From the NCBI RefSeq assembly GCF_938015485.1, contig NZ_CALLVU010000107.1:1-29608 (forward strand): a stretch of 29,608 bases of DNA, given 5' to 3'. Below the pieces are notes generated by a model, which did not search any database, was not told the DNA's origin, and worked only from the letters and a program-made list of their open reading frames with translations. The DNA is from an uncultured Lachnoanaerobaculum sp. Lineage in GTDB: Bacteria > Bacillota > Clostridia > Lachnospirales > Lachnospiraceae. Below are positions 9,011 through 16,990 of this stretch, piece by piece. A program made the translations under genes and the position numbers. Position 1 is the first letter of the stretch, and each line of letters begins with the position of its first letter.

Positions 9011-9604
9011 ATGAAGAAGCTGTTTTTAGGGGTGTATCACCCAAGTGTTATACTGACATATATCGGAGCGTTAGTATCAGTATTTGGAATATTTGGTGTC
9101 AATGATTTGTATCTTGCCACCATATTGTTGATGGTTGCAGGGCTTTGTGATGCCTTTGACGGGATGTTTGCAAGAATGTATAAGAGAACGAAGCTGCAGG
9201 AAGATTTCGGCGTACAGATAGATTCACTGGCAGACCTTATCTCATTCGGAATATTTCCGGCAAAGATATACAGAGCGTTTTTTTCCGATTGTATTTATGT
9301 TTCCACTGTTTTATTAAGCTTTTATATCTTGGCTGTAATAATAAGATTGGCATATTTTAACTGTACTGCAGATGAAGATAAAGAACATTTTACAGGGCTG
9401 GCGGTTACATACTCGGCATTTTTTATATCACTCTATGTGGTGCTTTGTAAGTATATAAAAGTACTTTCGGTAATACCGATAGAGTATCTGTATGTGCTGC
9501 TTATACTCGGATTTTTGTGGAATAAGAAGATAAAAAAGCCGAATATCTATGTAAGAATAGGATTTTTGGTACTTGCAATTGTATTTATAGCATTACTTTT
9601 ATAG
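9011..9604 (+). CDS. pssA: CDP-alcohol phosphatidyltransferase, phosphatidylserine synthase-like
   Basis: A 197-residue integral membrane enzyme of the CDP-alcohol phosphatidyltransferase superfamily. The metal and CDP-binding signature is complete: Asp47, Asp50-Gly51, Ala54-Arg55, Gly67, Asp71 and Asp75 within LCDAFDGMFAR and FGVQIDSLADLISFG. The spacing between AR and G is 11 residues, three more than in the Bacillus subtilis PssA sequence as I recall it. IDSLADLISFG is typical of type II phosphatidylserine synthases. It lies directly before a PS decarboxylase homologue, which supports serine as the acceptor alcohol. It begins 1 nt after the CarS-like stop. Other headgroups such as glycerol phosphate or inositol phosphate are less likely by motif. 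Confidence 0.83.
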   Translation: MKKLFLGVYHPSVILTYIGALVSVFGIFGVNDLYLATILLMVAGLCDAFDGMFARMYKRTKLQEDFGVQIDSLADLISFGIFPAKIYRAFFSDCIYVSTVLLSFYILAVIIRLAYFNCTADEDKEHFTGLAVTYSAFFISLYVVLCKYIKVLSVIPIEYLYVLLILGFLWNKKIKKPNIYVRIGFLVLAIVFIALLL

Positions 9605-9610
9605 GTGATT

Positions 9611-10486
9611 ATGAAGATAAAAGACAGGAAAACGGGAAGGGTAATAAGAGAAGAGGAAGACTCTGCAAGTATAATCAAGTTTTTGTATCACAGCTTAGTA
9701 GGCAGAATATTCCTGAAATTTATATTTTCAAGAATTTATTTTTCAAGGCTGTTTTCAATATACTATAAAAGCACCCTGTCAAAGAAAAAGATAAAAGACT
9801 TTGTAAATAAATATGGTATGGATAAAGGCCTTTTAAATAAAGATTTTAAAAGCTTTGACGATTTCTTCAAAAGAAAAGAAGATGTGGTTGCAGACAGTGA
9901 GGGCTTTGCGGCAACTGCAAGCGGAAAGCTAAGAGTATTTAAGATAGGCGAGGATAATGGGCTTTACCTTGGGGATAAAAAACTCAGGATAATGATAAAG
10001 GGAAATGTTTATAACATTGACAAATTGTTGAAAGAGCCTCTACCGGAGTGGGCAAAAGGTGGATATCTTCTACTTTACAGGCTGAGTCTTTGTGATTATC
10101 ACAGGTATATTTATCCTGTAAACGGTGTCTTTGTAAGAAAAAGAAGTATCGCAGGCAGGCTTGAAAGTGTACGAAGAGATGCGGCATATTGGAGGGCATT
10201 TGCAGAAAATAAAAGAGAAGTTGAGTACTGGCATACAGTATTCGGTGATATGATACATATGGAGATAGGGGCGATGCTTGTAGGACATATCCACAACCGT
10301 AGAAAAAGAAGTTTCAAAAGGGGTGATGAAAAGGGATACTTTTCATATGGAGGTTCAAGCATTGTTGAGATTGTAGGCAAAGATATAGAGATAGACGATG
10401 ATATTTTAAAAAACAGTGAAAGAGGTTTTGAAACAAAAATAAAAATAGGGGAGAGAATAGGCTATGGAAGTAATAAAGCGACTTAG
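9611..10486 (+). CDS. psd: Phosphatidylserine decarboxylase homologue (pyruvoyl enzyme) with altered Asp motif
   Basis: The product (291 residues from the ATG at 9611) matches phosphatidylserine decarboxylase. The self-cleavage motif GYFSYGGSSIVEIV carries Ser249, which would become the pyruvoyl group of the small subunit. CDYHRYIYPVNG holds the conserved His164, and GDMIHMEIGAMLVGHI is a family block. SFDDFFKRK near residue 81 is the usual entry motif. Odd point: the position normally occupied by the catalytic Asp (PADG or CDSK) reads ATASGKLRVF, with Ser104 in place of Asp by eye. The ATG at 9611 has AGGTGA just upstream; a GTG at 9605 is also possible. The 3' end overlaps the UbiA gene by 23 nt. 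The probable role is to turn the PssA product into an ethanolamine lipid, if active. Confidence 0.82.
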   Translation: MKIKDRKTGRVIREEEDSASIIKFLYHSLVGRIFLKFIFSRIYFSRLFSIYYKSTLSKKKIKDFVNKYGMDKGLLNKDFKSFDDFFKRKEDVVADSEGFAATASGKLRVFKIGEDNGLYLGDKKLRIMIKGNVYNIDKLLKEPLPEWAKGGYLLLYRLSLCDYHRYIYPVNGVFVRKRSIAGRLESVRRDAAYWRAFAENKREVEYWHTVFGDMIHMEIGAMLVGHIHNRRKRSFKRGDEKGYFSYGGSSIVEIVGKDIEIDDDILKNSERGFETKIKIGERIGYGSNKAT

Positions 10487-11429
10487 GATTTATTTTAAAG
10501 AGATGTATCCTATAATACCTAGGCTGTGTCTGGGATATATTGTATTTCTTGAAATATACTTTATGGTGCTTTTAAACCATGGAGTAAGCGGAAGGCGGCT
10601 GCTTGAGTTTAGCAGAGTAGAAGGGCAGCCGGGTTTTATATCCTATTTTAAGCAACATGATGTCTTGGGTATTCTTATCGGCGGTTTTACGGTTTTCAGC
10701 TTTTTACTCTGGCTAAGAATTGCGGATGATTTTAAGGACTATGAGCTGGATTGCAGACTGTTTGCCACAAGACCGCTGCCGTCAGGAAGAGTACATAAAA
10801 AAGACTTGAGGATTTTTGCCGCTGTATTGATAGGTGTAACTCTACTTATAAATATTTTGTTTATGAGAAACTTTATCTTCTGTCTGATACTCTATACCTA
10901 CGGAAGTCTTATGGCGGTGTGGTTTTTCCAAAAGCATAAGATAGCCAAGTCATTGCCTTTAGCTTTGGTAACACATAATCCTGTACAGATAATACTTAAT
11001 ATCTATGTTATTTCATATGCTATAATGAAGTATAAGCTGCCTGTATTTGATATTACAAACCTGATGGCTGTAATGACTTTGTACTTCCCGGCACTTATCT
11101 GGGAGATATCAAGAAAAATCAGGGCGCCGAAGGAAGAGACTGAGTATGTGACCTACTCCAAGCTTTTCGGGTATAAGAAATGTATTGATTTTGTATTTGT
11201 ATTGACTTGGCTTGATATATTTACAAATATTGTACTGGTTTGGAATCTGAATAAGATTTCGGTAGCGGCATTACTTATCAATACATTGTGGTGTTCGGTG
11301 AAGTTTATTGAGTACAAGAAAGACCCTACAAAGTATAGGATTGTAGACAAAGTGGAGAGGTACACATATATACAGGAATGTATGATGATTGCAACTATTG
11401 TAATTTATTTGATATTTGGAAAAATTTAG
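10464..11429 (+). CDS. UbiA-family membrane prenyltransferase
   Basis: This 321-residue, multi-helix protein carries a UbiA-type first Asp-rich motif, IADDFKDYELD (Asp88, Asp89, Asp92, Asp96), followed by ATRPLPSGRV, the loop usual in this superfamily. The second motif region reads WEISRKIRAPKEE followed by TYSKLFG, again typical of one UbiA branch. The family transfers polyprenyl groups to aromatic, glycerol-phosphate-ether or PRPP acceptors. Members include menaquinone enzymes, digeranylgeranylglyceryl phosphate synthase and decaprenyl-phosphate phosphoribosyltransferase. Ribosome site GGGGAG lies at 10448-10453, inside psd. With a CarS-like enzyme two genes upstream of psd and Glf next, a lipid or lipid-linked sugar acceptor is more plausible than a quinone, but this is inference. 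Confidence 0.82.
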   Translation: MEVIKRLRIYFKEMYPIIPRLCLGYIVFLEIYFMVLLNHGVSGRRLLEFSRVEGQPGFISYFKQHDVLGILIGGFTVFSFLLWLRIADDFKDYELDCRLFATRPLPSGRVHKKDLRIFAAVLIGVTLLINILFMRNFIFCLILYTYGSLMAVWFFQKHKIAKSLPLALVTHNPVQIILNIYVISYAIMKYKLPVFDITNLMAVMTLYFPALIWEISRKIRAPKEETEYVTYSKLFGYKKCIDFVFVLTWLDIFTNIVLVWNLNKISVAALLINTLWCSVKFIEYKKDPTKYRIVDKVERYTYIQECMMIATIVIYLIFGKI

Positions 11430-11441
11430 AAAGAGGTTATT

Positions 11442-12539
11442 ATGAAGTACGATTTTTTGATTGTAGGAGCCGGACTTTTCGGAGCGGTATTTGCATATGA
11501 GGCAAAAAAGAGAGGCAAGAGTGTATTGGTAATTGATAAAAGAGACCATATTGCGGGAAATATATACACTGAAAATGTGGACGGAATAAATGTCCATAAA
11601 TACGGAGCGCATATTTTCCACACCTCAAATAAAGCGGTATGGGATTATATTAACAATTTTGCGGAGTTTAATAATTATATCAACTCGCCTGTAGCAATAT
11701 ATAAGGATGAGCTTTATAATCTGCCTTTCAATATGAATACTTTCAGTAAGCTCTGGAATATAAAGACTCCGAAGGAAGCAAAGGAAAAGATTGAGGAGCA
11801 AAGAAGGGCTTCGGGTATAGATAATCCTAAAAACTTGGAAGAGCAGGCTATATCTTTGGTAGGAAAAGATGTATATGAAAAGCTTATAAAGGGATATACC
11901 GAAAAGCAGTGGGGCAGAGATGCCAAGGAGCTTCCGGCATTTATTATAAAGAGACTTCCGCTGAGGTTTACCTTTGATAACAACTACTTCAATGACAGAT
12001 ATCAGGGAATACCTATAGGCGGATATACAGGTATTGTGGAAAAGCTGCTTGACGGCATTGAGGTAAGAACAAATACGGAGTACAAAGACTTCATAAAGGA
12101 AAATACCGATATATTCGACAAAACGGTATATACAGGAATGATTGACGAGTTCTTTGACTACAAGCTCGGAGTACTTGAATACAGGAGAGTATATTTTGAG
12201 GATGAGAGACTTGATACAGACAACTATCAGGGGAATGCTGTAGTAAACTACACGCAGAGGGAAATACCTTTTACCAGAATTATAGAGCATAAGCATTTTG
12301 AGTACGGCAAGCAGGACTTTACCATCATTTCAAAGGAGTATCCTACAGAGTGGCAAAAGGGTGAGGAACCGTATTACCCTATCAACAATGAAAAGAACAA
12401 TGCACTCTATGAAAGCTATGTAGTGCTTTCAAAAACCCGCCCTGAGATAATCTTCGGCGGAAGACTTGGCGCCTATAAGTACTACGATATGGACAAGGTG
12501 GTGGAAGCGGCACTTGAATGTGTGGAGAAGAATTTGTAA
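11442..12539 (+). CDS. glf: UDP-galactopyranose mutase
   Basis: A 365-residue FAD enzyme that interconverts UDP-galactopyranose and UDP-galactofuranose. The dinucleotide-binding start is FLIVGAGLFGAVFAYEAKKR (residues 5-24), followed by VIDKRDHIAGN and YGAHIFHTSN, the Glf signature. YTEKQWGRDAKELPAFIIKR and FNDRYQGIPIGGYTG are substrate-site blocks, and EIIFGGRLGAYKYYDMD near the C-terminus is the conserved FAD-binding end. Length is normal and the frame intact. It follows the UbiA gene after 12 nt with AGAGG upstream. No galactofuranosyltransferase is seen in the window. Glf implies that a galactofuranose-containing glycan or glycolipid is made, and its position at the end of the lipid-gene run suggests galactofuranose could decorate that lipid. 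Confidence 0.96.
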   Translation: MKYDFLIVGAGLFGAVFAYEAKKRGKSVLVIDKRDHIAGNIYTENVDGINVHKYGAHIFHTSNKAVWDYINNFAEFNNYINSPVAIYKDELYNLPFNMNTFSKLWNIKTPKEAKEKIEEQRRASGIDNPKNLEEQAISLVGKDVYEKLIKGYTEKQWGRDAKELPAFIIKRLPLRFTFDNNYFNDRYQGIPIGGYTGIVEKLLDGIEVRTNTEYKDFIKENTDIFDKTVYTGMIDEFFDYKLGVLEYRRVYFEDERLDTDNYQGNAVVNYTQREIPFTRIIEHKHFEYGKQDFTIISKEYPTEWQKGEEPYYPINNEKNNALYESYVVLSKTRPEIIFGGRLGAYKYYDMDKVVEAALECVEKNL

Positions 12540-12567
12540 ATAATCAAATACTGTATGGAGAAATTCT

Positions 12568-13461
12568 ATGAATAGCAGTAAAAATTTCAATCTGTTTTTG
12601 ATGGATGGTGATGTCACAGGAAGAATAAAGTGTACTTTATCTAATTGGACAGGACTTGCATATAAGATTCCGAGAACACATTTGGACAAATGCAAGGACA
12701 GGCCGGATTTGAAACAAAGCGGGGTGTATTTTCTGTTTGATAAAAATGAAAAAGGTGAAGATGAGGTCTATATCGGTCAGGCCGGTATTCGAAAGAATGG
12801 AGAAGGTATACTTTTTAGAGTAGCAGAGCACTTAAAGGATGACGCATATTTTTGTGAAACTGTAATGTTGACTACACAAAATAATTCATTTGGACCAACT
12901 GAGATAAGCTATCTTGAAAACAGATTTACAAACATGGCAATTAATACAGGCAGATTTAATGTTAGAAATGGAAATGATCCAAATCCGGGGAATGTAACGG
13001 AAGAAAAGGAATCAGAGCTGGAAGACTTTGTAGAGTATTCAAAAATGGTTCTTGGAGTTCTCGGTTATAAAATCTTTGTACCATTGATTAGTACAGATTT
13101 AAGGGCTGTAGAAGATTTAAAAGAGGAAACTATTTTTTATTTGTCAAGAAAAACAAAGAAGTCAAACAAGACAATAGAAGCTACCTGTATGAGAACAAGT
13201 GAGGGATTTGTTGTTTTAAAGGATAGTATGATTGAAGAAATAGATTCCAGAGCTATTCCTGAAACAATTAAAATACTAAGAGAAAAGTGTAGAAATAATA
13301 AAGAGATTGTTGATGGAAAGATTATCAAAAATATGTTATTTAACAGTCCGTCATATGCTGCAGCATTTGTACTTGGTATGACAACAAATGGTCGAACAGA
13401 CTGGAAAACAGAAAAAGGTATCTCATTAAATGATATTGAAGAGAAAGAGTCGATATCATAA
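12568..13461 (+). CDS. GIY-YIG nuclease-domain protein with C-terminal DUF4357
   Basis: The 297-residue product has a GIY-YIG nuclease domain at residues 50-135. SGVYFLFD supplies the first motif, EVYIGQAG the second, Arg84 (ILFRVAEHL) the catalytic arginine and Glu117 (EISYLENRF) the metal ligand. The C-terminal SPSYAAAFVLGMTTNGRTDWK followed by LNDIE matches DUF4357, which often accompanies such nucleases. Its cellular role is unknown; relatives are found in accessory regions and near restriction or defence genes. The ATG at 12568 has TATGGAGAAA upstream and follows glf after 28 nt, so it may be read through from the lipid operon, yet its more AT-rich codon use suggests the accessory region begins here. 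Function beyond a nuclease fold is not claimed. Confidence 0.85.
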   Translation: MNSSKNFNLFLMDGDVTGRIKCTLSNWTGLAYKIPRTHLDKCKDRPDLKQSGVYFLFDKNEKGEDEVYIGQAGIRKNGEGILFRVAEHLKDDAYFCETVMLTTQNNSFGPTEISYLENRFTNMAINTGRFNVRNGNDPNPGNVTEEKESELEDFVEYSKMVLGVLGYKIFVPLISTDLRAVEDLKEETIFYLSRKTKKSNKTIEATCMRTSEGFVVLKDSMIEEIDSRAIPETIKILREKCRNNKEIVDGKIIKNMLFNSPSYAAAFVLGMTTNGRTDWKTEKGISLNDIEEKESIS

Positions 13462-13549
13462 AAATATTATCAGTGAAGTATTTCTATTTTTGGCAATGCT
13501 TTACCTTTTTTATTTTGGAACTGTAATAATTTACAAGATAATTTCCATG

Positions 13550-13574
13550 AAAATCCAACCATATTGGATTTTTT
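13550..13574 (+). terminator. Intrinsic terminator ending the hemW-to-GIY-YIG run
   Basis: AAAATCCAA, a 5-nt loop (CCATA) and TTGGATTTT form a 9-bp hairpin followed by extra Ts. It is 88 nt after the GIY-YIG stop and is the first clear terminator after lepA/hemW. Confidence 0.75.
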
Positions 13575-13601
13575 GCTCTATTATCAATGTAGAAGACTTG
13601 A

Positions 13602-13967
13602 ACTGCTGTCGCTGTAGCATTAAATAACTGCTATCAGTACTCTATGGCAATACCTTGGTTTGGAAAGTCCGTTGAACTGGATCCGGATGATATTTATGCA
13701 AGAGGAAAATTGGCATACATATATCAGCAAGTTGAGATGTATGATAGATCTACAGAAACAGTCAAAGATTTGCTTTATAGAATACCGGATGAAGAAGACG
13801 ACTTAAGAGATGAGCTTTATTGTATATTGGCTGACAATTACTATTTTGACGGTAAGGTTGAAGAAGCAATCACATGGCTTGAGCGAGTTTTACAAGAAAG
13901 CAGGAATGAAGATTTGATCTCTTATACAACGGATATGATGAAAAAGTGGGAAAAACATTTAGAGTAA
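13602..13967 (+). pseudogene. 5'-truncated TPR-repeat protein remnant
   Basis: The frame encodes tetratricopeptide-like repeats: AIPWFGKSVELDPDD followed by IYARGKLAYIYQQVEMYD, then ILADNYYFDGKVEEAITWLE. The repeat helix pattern extends upstream of the first ATG (13644) as AVALNNCYQYSMAIPWF until a stop at 13599, and that ATG has no ribosome site. Both points suggest the 5' part of a longer TPR gene was lost by deletion or recombination just after the terminator. About 108 residues from the ATG, or 121 from the stop, remain. A short functional TPR protein using an unusual start cannot be excluded. It converges on the lipoprotein gene across a bidirectional terminator. Confidence 0.6.
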
Positions 13968-14006
13968 TTCTAAATAAAAAAGTAGTTTAATGATAGCTAT
14001 AAGAGT

Positions 14007-14050
14007 AGTGTAGCATGACTTTAAATGAGTTACGCTACACTATGTTTTTA
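14007..14050. terminator. Bidirectional terminator between TPR remnant and lipoprotein
   Basis: Arms AGTGTAGCATGACT (14007-14020) and AGTTACGCTACACT (14028-14041) pair with one mismatch and one wobble around a 7-nt loop, and T-rich sequence follows on the + strand. It lies between convergent reading frames, as expected for a shared terminator. Confidence 0.7.
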
Positions 14051-14059
14051 TATTCAATT

Positions 14060-15199
14060 TCAATTATTTTTAGGGACAATTCCTTCTCTTATCATTCCAT
14101 GCTCAATGACATTTTCGTTATCATCATAAACAAAGTAAAGATAATCAGATAAACCTGAGGTTAATCTGTAATAATCAGTATTTGAATTTTTTTTTCTTGG
14201 TTCGCCAAGATAACCCTCTACACGAGATTTACTTAGAACTCCATTTTGATCCGGTATTAATCCTACATTGTATGGGATAAAATCCAGATATGAGATTTTC
14301 TCAAGTGGACGAACTGAAATTTTTGTAACTGTTAATAAATTATCTTCCGGTTTTTCCTTTTCAAGCCTAAATGTTATAATGCTATTATCTGTAAAATATG
14401 TATAGTTATTTCCATCTTTTTCAGCAGGTTCTTTATATCGCTTAATGAGCATGTCCTCTTTAGCGCCAAGGACTACACCATTAATGTGCATTTTATTGGC
14501 AAATACGGCATTATCATAATCTAATAAAATACAATAACGGTTTTTATCTCCTTTAGCATTTGATATATCACCTAAGTGCTTTGTAAAGTTTTCTCTTGTA
14601 AGTTCTAGAGTAAGTGGTTTTGAAACAAGAAATTCTGTGGGTACAGAAATCTCATAATTTACATATGATATGGAATCATTTGCTATTATTAAAAGCAAAG
14701 CATTATTGTCAAGCCTCGGAAATATATATGGTGAAGAATACAAAGGATTTTCATCTAGACCGGGTGGGGTTATAGTAGTATCATAAAGTCTGGATGTGAT
14801 TGCACCGTCATAAATTTCATCATATTTGATGGTGATAGTCGACGAGTCATTACTTAACTCCACATCACTAAGTTGTATATATTTGGCTATTTCTGGGAGT
14901 TTGCTAATGATATTTTTTAAACTGTCCTTATCAGTATGTTCATTAATAGTCAATTCATTTAAATTTTCATACGGAAAATAAATACTTTCTGATAAGGAAA
15001 GTTCATCATCTACTGAAGCTTGAGTCAGATCACTCTCTGATGAAGCAGTAGTTTTTTCTTCTTTGGAATGCTCTTGTGTTGAGATGGATTCACTTTCCTG
15101 TGCAGCAGATAAGGTTTGGTTCTCTTTGGATGCTCGGCATCCTGAAAGTGAGGACATTAAAAATGATAATAAGAATAAGGTAAATAGCTTCTTTTTCAT
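14060..15199 (-). CDS. Putative lipoprotein of unknown function
   Basis: A 379-residue protein beginning MKKKLFTLFLLSFLMSSLSG followed by Cys21. The basic start, hydrophobic core and L-S-G-C lipobox predict export and lipid anchoring at the outer membrane leaflet. A Ser/Glu/Thr-rich spacer (about 24-70) follows, then a soluble domain I do not recognise, ending DNENVIEHGMIREG. A ribosome site AGGAGA precedes the ATG at 15199. It lies alone on the minus strand between the bidirectional terminator and the left copy of the 59-bp repeat. Before the neighbouring insertion it would have sat directly downstream of the lysozyme gene. No enzymatic motif is visible, so it is given no function. Confidence 0.75.
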   Translation of the reverse strand: MKKKLFTLFLLSFLMSSLSGCRASKENQTLSAAQESESISTQEHSKEEKTTASSESDLTQASVDDELSLSESIYFPYENLNELTINEHTDKDSLKNIISKLPEIAKYIQLSDVELSNDSSTITIKYDEIYDGAITSRLYDTTITPPGLDENPLYSSPYIFPRLDNNALLLIIANDSISYVNYEISVPTEFLVSKPLTLELTRENFTKHLGDISNAKGDKNRYCILLDYDNAVFANKMHINGVVLGAKEDMLIKRYKEPAEKDGNNYTYFTDNSIITFRLEKEKPEDNLLTVTKISVRPLEKISYLDFIPYNVGLIPDQNGVLSKSRVEGYLGEPRKKNSNTDYYRLTSGLSDYLYFVYDDNENVIEHGMIREGIVPKNN

Positions 15200-15241
15200 T
15201 ATAAATTCTCCTAAAAATATATTTGAAGTTTACTCACTTAA

Positions 15242-15270
15242 ATACTATCATTAAATATATAGCTTGTAAA
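15242..15270 (-). promoter_or_regulatory. Putative promoter of the lipoprotein gene
   Basis: On the minus strand TTTACA (15270-15265) and TAGTAT (15247-15242) are 17 nt apart, about 43 nt upstream of the lipoprotein ATG. Found by eye in AT-rich DNA, so moderate to low certainty. Confidence 0.4.
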
Positions 15271-15604
15271 TATAGAGAAAAAACTTCAAATTCAAGCTTT
15301 CAATTCAAGTATCAGTTTAGAAGGTTTACAGTATTAAAATCATTTGTTCATATATGTATCACATTATTGATAATAGTAGTAGTAAAAGACAGCAAATAAC
15401 TACAAAACCACCCATTTGGGTGGTTTTGCTATTAATAGACATTTTAATAACGTTAAGCGACAGTTACATCAAAATAAAGGTACATAAAGATTTGAAGGCT
15501 CAACTTTAATTTAATTATACGTCAGTAGTTGCTTATATTATTGTTTGAAAAATGTAGTCATTGTTTATAACCTCCATATAGTTAGTAATATTTATATAAA
15601 ATAA
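15271..15604. other. AT-rich intergenic stretch holding the left direct repeat
   Basis: This gap between the lipoprotein promoter and the VirD4-like stop contains the left 59-bp repeat with its hairpin (15381-15439). The rest, 15440-15604, shows no convincing gene, RNA or promoter. It probably forms the 3' untranslated tail of the VirD4-like transcript. Confidence 0.5.
15381..15439. repeat. Left copy of 59-bp direct repeat with terminator hairpin
   Basis: It matches 18629-18687 at a constant offset of 3248 nt with few mismatches (TAAAAGACA, AAATAACTAC and GCTATTAATAGA are shared in the same orientation). The core is an 11-bp hairpin, arms 15403-15413 and 15418-15428, with loop ATTT. In the right copy the loop is AAAT, the reverse complement. 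It can terminate leftward transcripts of the VirD4-like gene. Confidence 0.85.
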
Positions 15605-16990
15605 TTAAAGTTCAGAACCATACATAGTATCAGTGTTTTTAATGCTGCCCTTAAGTCTATTGATAAATAAATTTTTTTTACGGGTAATTATCTTTTTAGT
15701 CTTAGCTGTATCATATTTTTTGGTTATATCACGATATAGCATGTTTTCAAAAGTATTATATCGCTTGCAAAGTTTAGGCTTTAGACCTCGTCTAAATATT
15801 ATTTGATTACCTAATTTTATATTTAAGCAATCATTGGTTGTAATGTCGGCTCTCTCTGCAATGTTTTTTGCAGTTAGCAAATCGTTTGACCCCATATACA
15901 CATAGGTATCACAGTTATTAATGATAGTTGTAGAGCTAACAGGTCCATACAAAGATGATAATTGTGATTCGGATTGTATCAATAGTGTTGCTGAAATTCC
16001 TTTTTCTCTAAAAATAGAGATATATTGATCAAATAGTGGTACCGGACAACCTGTAGCAAAGTCATCTGCCAAAAAATGAACCGGAATTGGTAGTCTTCCA
16101 TTACTCTGTATTTCACCTAATTCAAAAAGTTCTTTAAAAGTATGTGCATAAAACATATTTATAAAAGTATTTACACTGGGATTAACAGGACTATTAGTAA
16201 TAAACAATGCTGTTTTTTCTTCTAAAAATTGGTTAAAGTCAATTTTATGTTTCATCTTAAACATTTCTTTGAGCTCAGGAGTAAATACGGCTGTAGTAGA
16301 GGTTTTCAAAAATGATAATACACATCCTGCAGTTTTAATAGGTAGCCTTTTAAAGGACAGCCAGTTAACATATGCTAAGCTTTTTGGATCTTCTTCACCA
16401 ATTTTGTCAAAGCATGAATCATGTGATGTAGCTAGGTGCATACATTTACTATTTGCGTCAGTACATTCCCAAATATCCAGTGTGTCAACCATATCTAAAA
16501 CATTCGAAAAATTTGGGTTATTAACTTTCATAAATACATAAGATATTAATGCGATAAACAGTGATGTAGCTGACATATACCAGTATGGGTCCTGAATATT
16601 TTTATCCTGTGCATTTGAAAATACTATTGTTTTTGCTACAAATTGCAAATCTTGCTCGCTGTTAATAAAATCTAAAGGGTCATATGCTATATTGCCTTTT
16701 GTAGGATTAACGAAATTAAGATCTAATACATTGTATCCCCTTTCTTTCAATAGTGGAGTATACTTATCTACTATTCGCCTTTTTGTTACACTGGTAATTA
16801 TATTTCTATTTTTGGATTCAAGTAGGAATGGCTCTGCTATCGAAACTGTTTTACCTGAACCGGAACCTCCTACTACAAGTACATTATTATTTATACCGGT
16901 TATGTTACAATCTGAACTGTATATACAGTCGCTTCCGTTACCTAAAATAACTTTGTCGGTATTATCCATTTTTTCTAATTTGCTTATCAT
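15605..16990 (-). CDS. Soluble VirD4/TraG-like coupling ATPase
   Basis: The 461-residue protein (start 16990) resembles the cytoplasmic ATPase domain of type IV secretion coupling proteins, which feed substrates to conjugation channels. Walker A is VVGGSGSGKT (39-48). A Walker B-like VHFLADDFA (304-312) has Asp310 where the family usually has Glu. IQSESQLSSLYG (338-349) matches the family sensor segment. The N-terminal transmembrane part is missing altogether, and the usual DPKGEL after Walker A reads SVTKRR. The start at 16990 is preferred because AGGAGG is 7 nt upstream and TAATG couples it to the ClpP-like stop; an in-frame ATG at 16996 is only 1 nt from AGGAGG. No other secretion gene is nearby. 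It may be an orphan coupling ATPase of an element, or work with the ClpP-like partner. Confidence 0.75.
   Translation of the reverse strand: MISKLEKMDNTDKVILGNGSDCIYSSDCNITGINNNVLVVGGSGSGKTVSIAEPFLLESKNRNIITSVTKRRIVDKYTPLLKERGYNVLDLNFVNPTKGNIAYDPLDFINSEQDLQFVAKTIVFSNAQDKNIQDPYWYMSATSLFIALISYVFMKVNNPNFSNVLDMVDTLDIWECTDANSKCMHLATSHDSCFDKIGEEDPKSLAYVNWLSFKRLPIKTAGCVLSFLKTSTTAVFTPELKEMFKMKHKIDFNQFLEEKTALFITNSPVNPSVNTFINMFYAHTFKELFELGEIQSNGRLPIPVHFLADDFATGCPVPLFDQYISIFREKGISATLLIQSESQLSSLYGPVSSTTIINNCDTYVYMGSNDLLTAKNIAERADITTNDCLNIKLGNQIIFRRGLKPKLCKRYNTFENMLYRDITKKYDTAKTKKIITRKKNLFINRLKGSIKNTDTMYGSEL

Noticed and set aside
11625..12296. 223-residue minus-strand frame inside glf
   Set aside because: glf is unmistakable on the + strand; the antisense frame has no start signal or domain.
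2733..12539. True archaeal-type glycerol-1-phosphate lipid pathway
   Set aside because: No glycerol-1-phosphate dehydrogenase, GGGP synthase or geranylgeranyl reductase is seen in the window, so only a resemblance to the later steps is claimed.
13430..13627. Short + strand frame with one hydrophobic segment
   Set aside because: It overlaps the end of the GIY-YIG gene in another frame, runs through the terminator hairpin, has no ribosome site and resembles no family.
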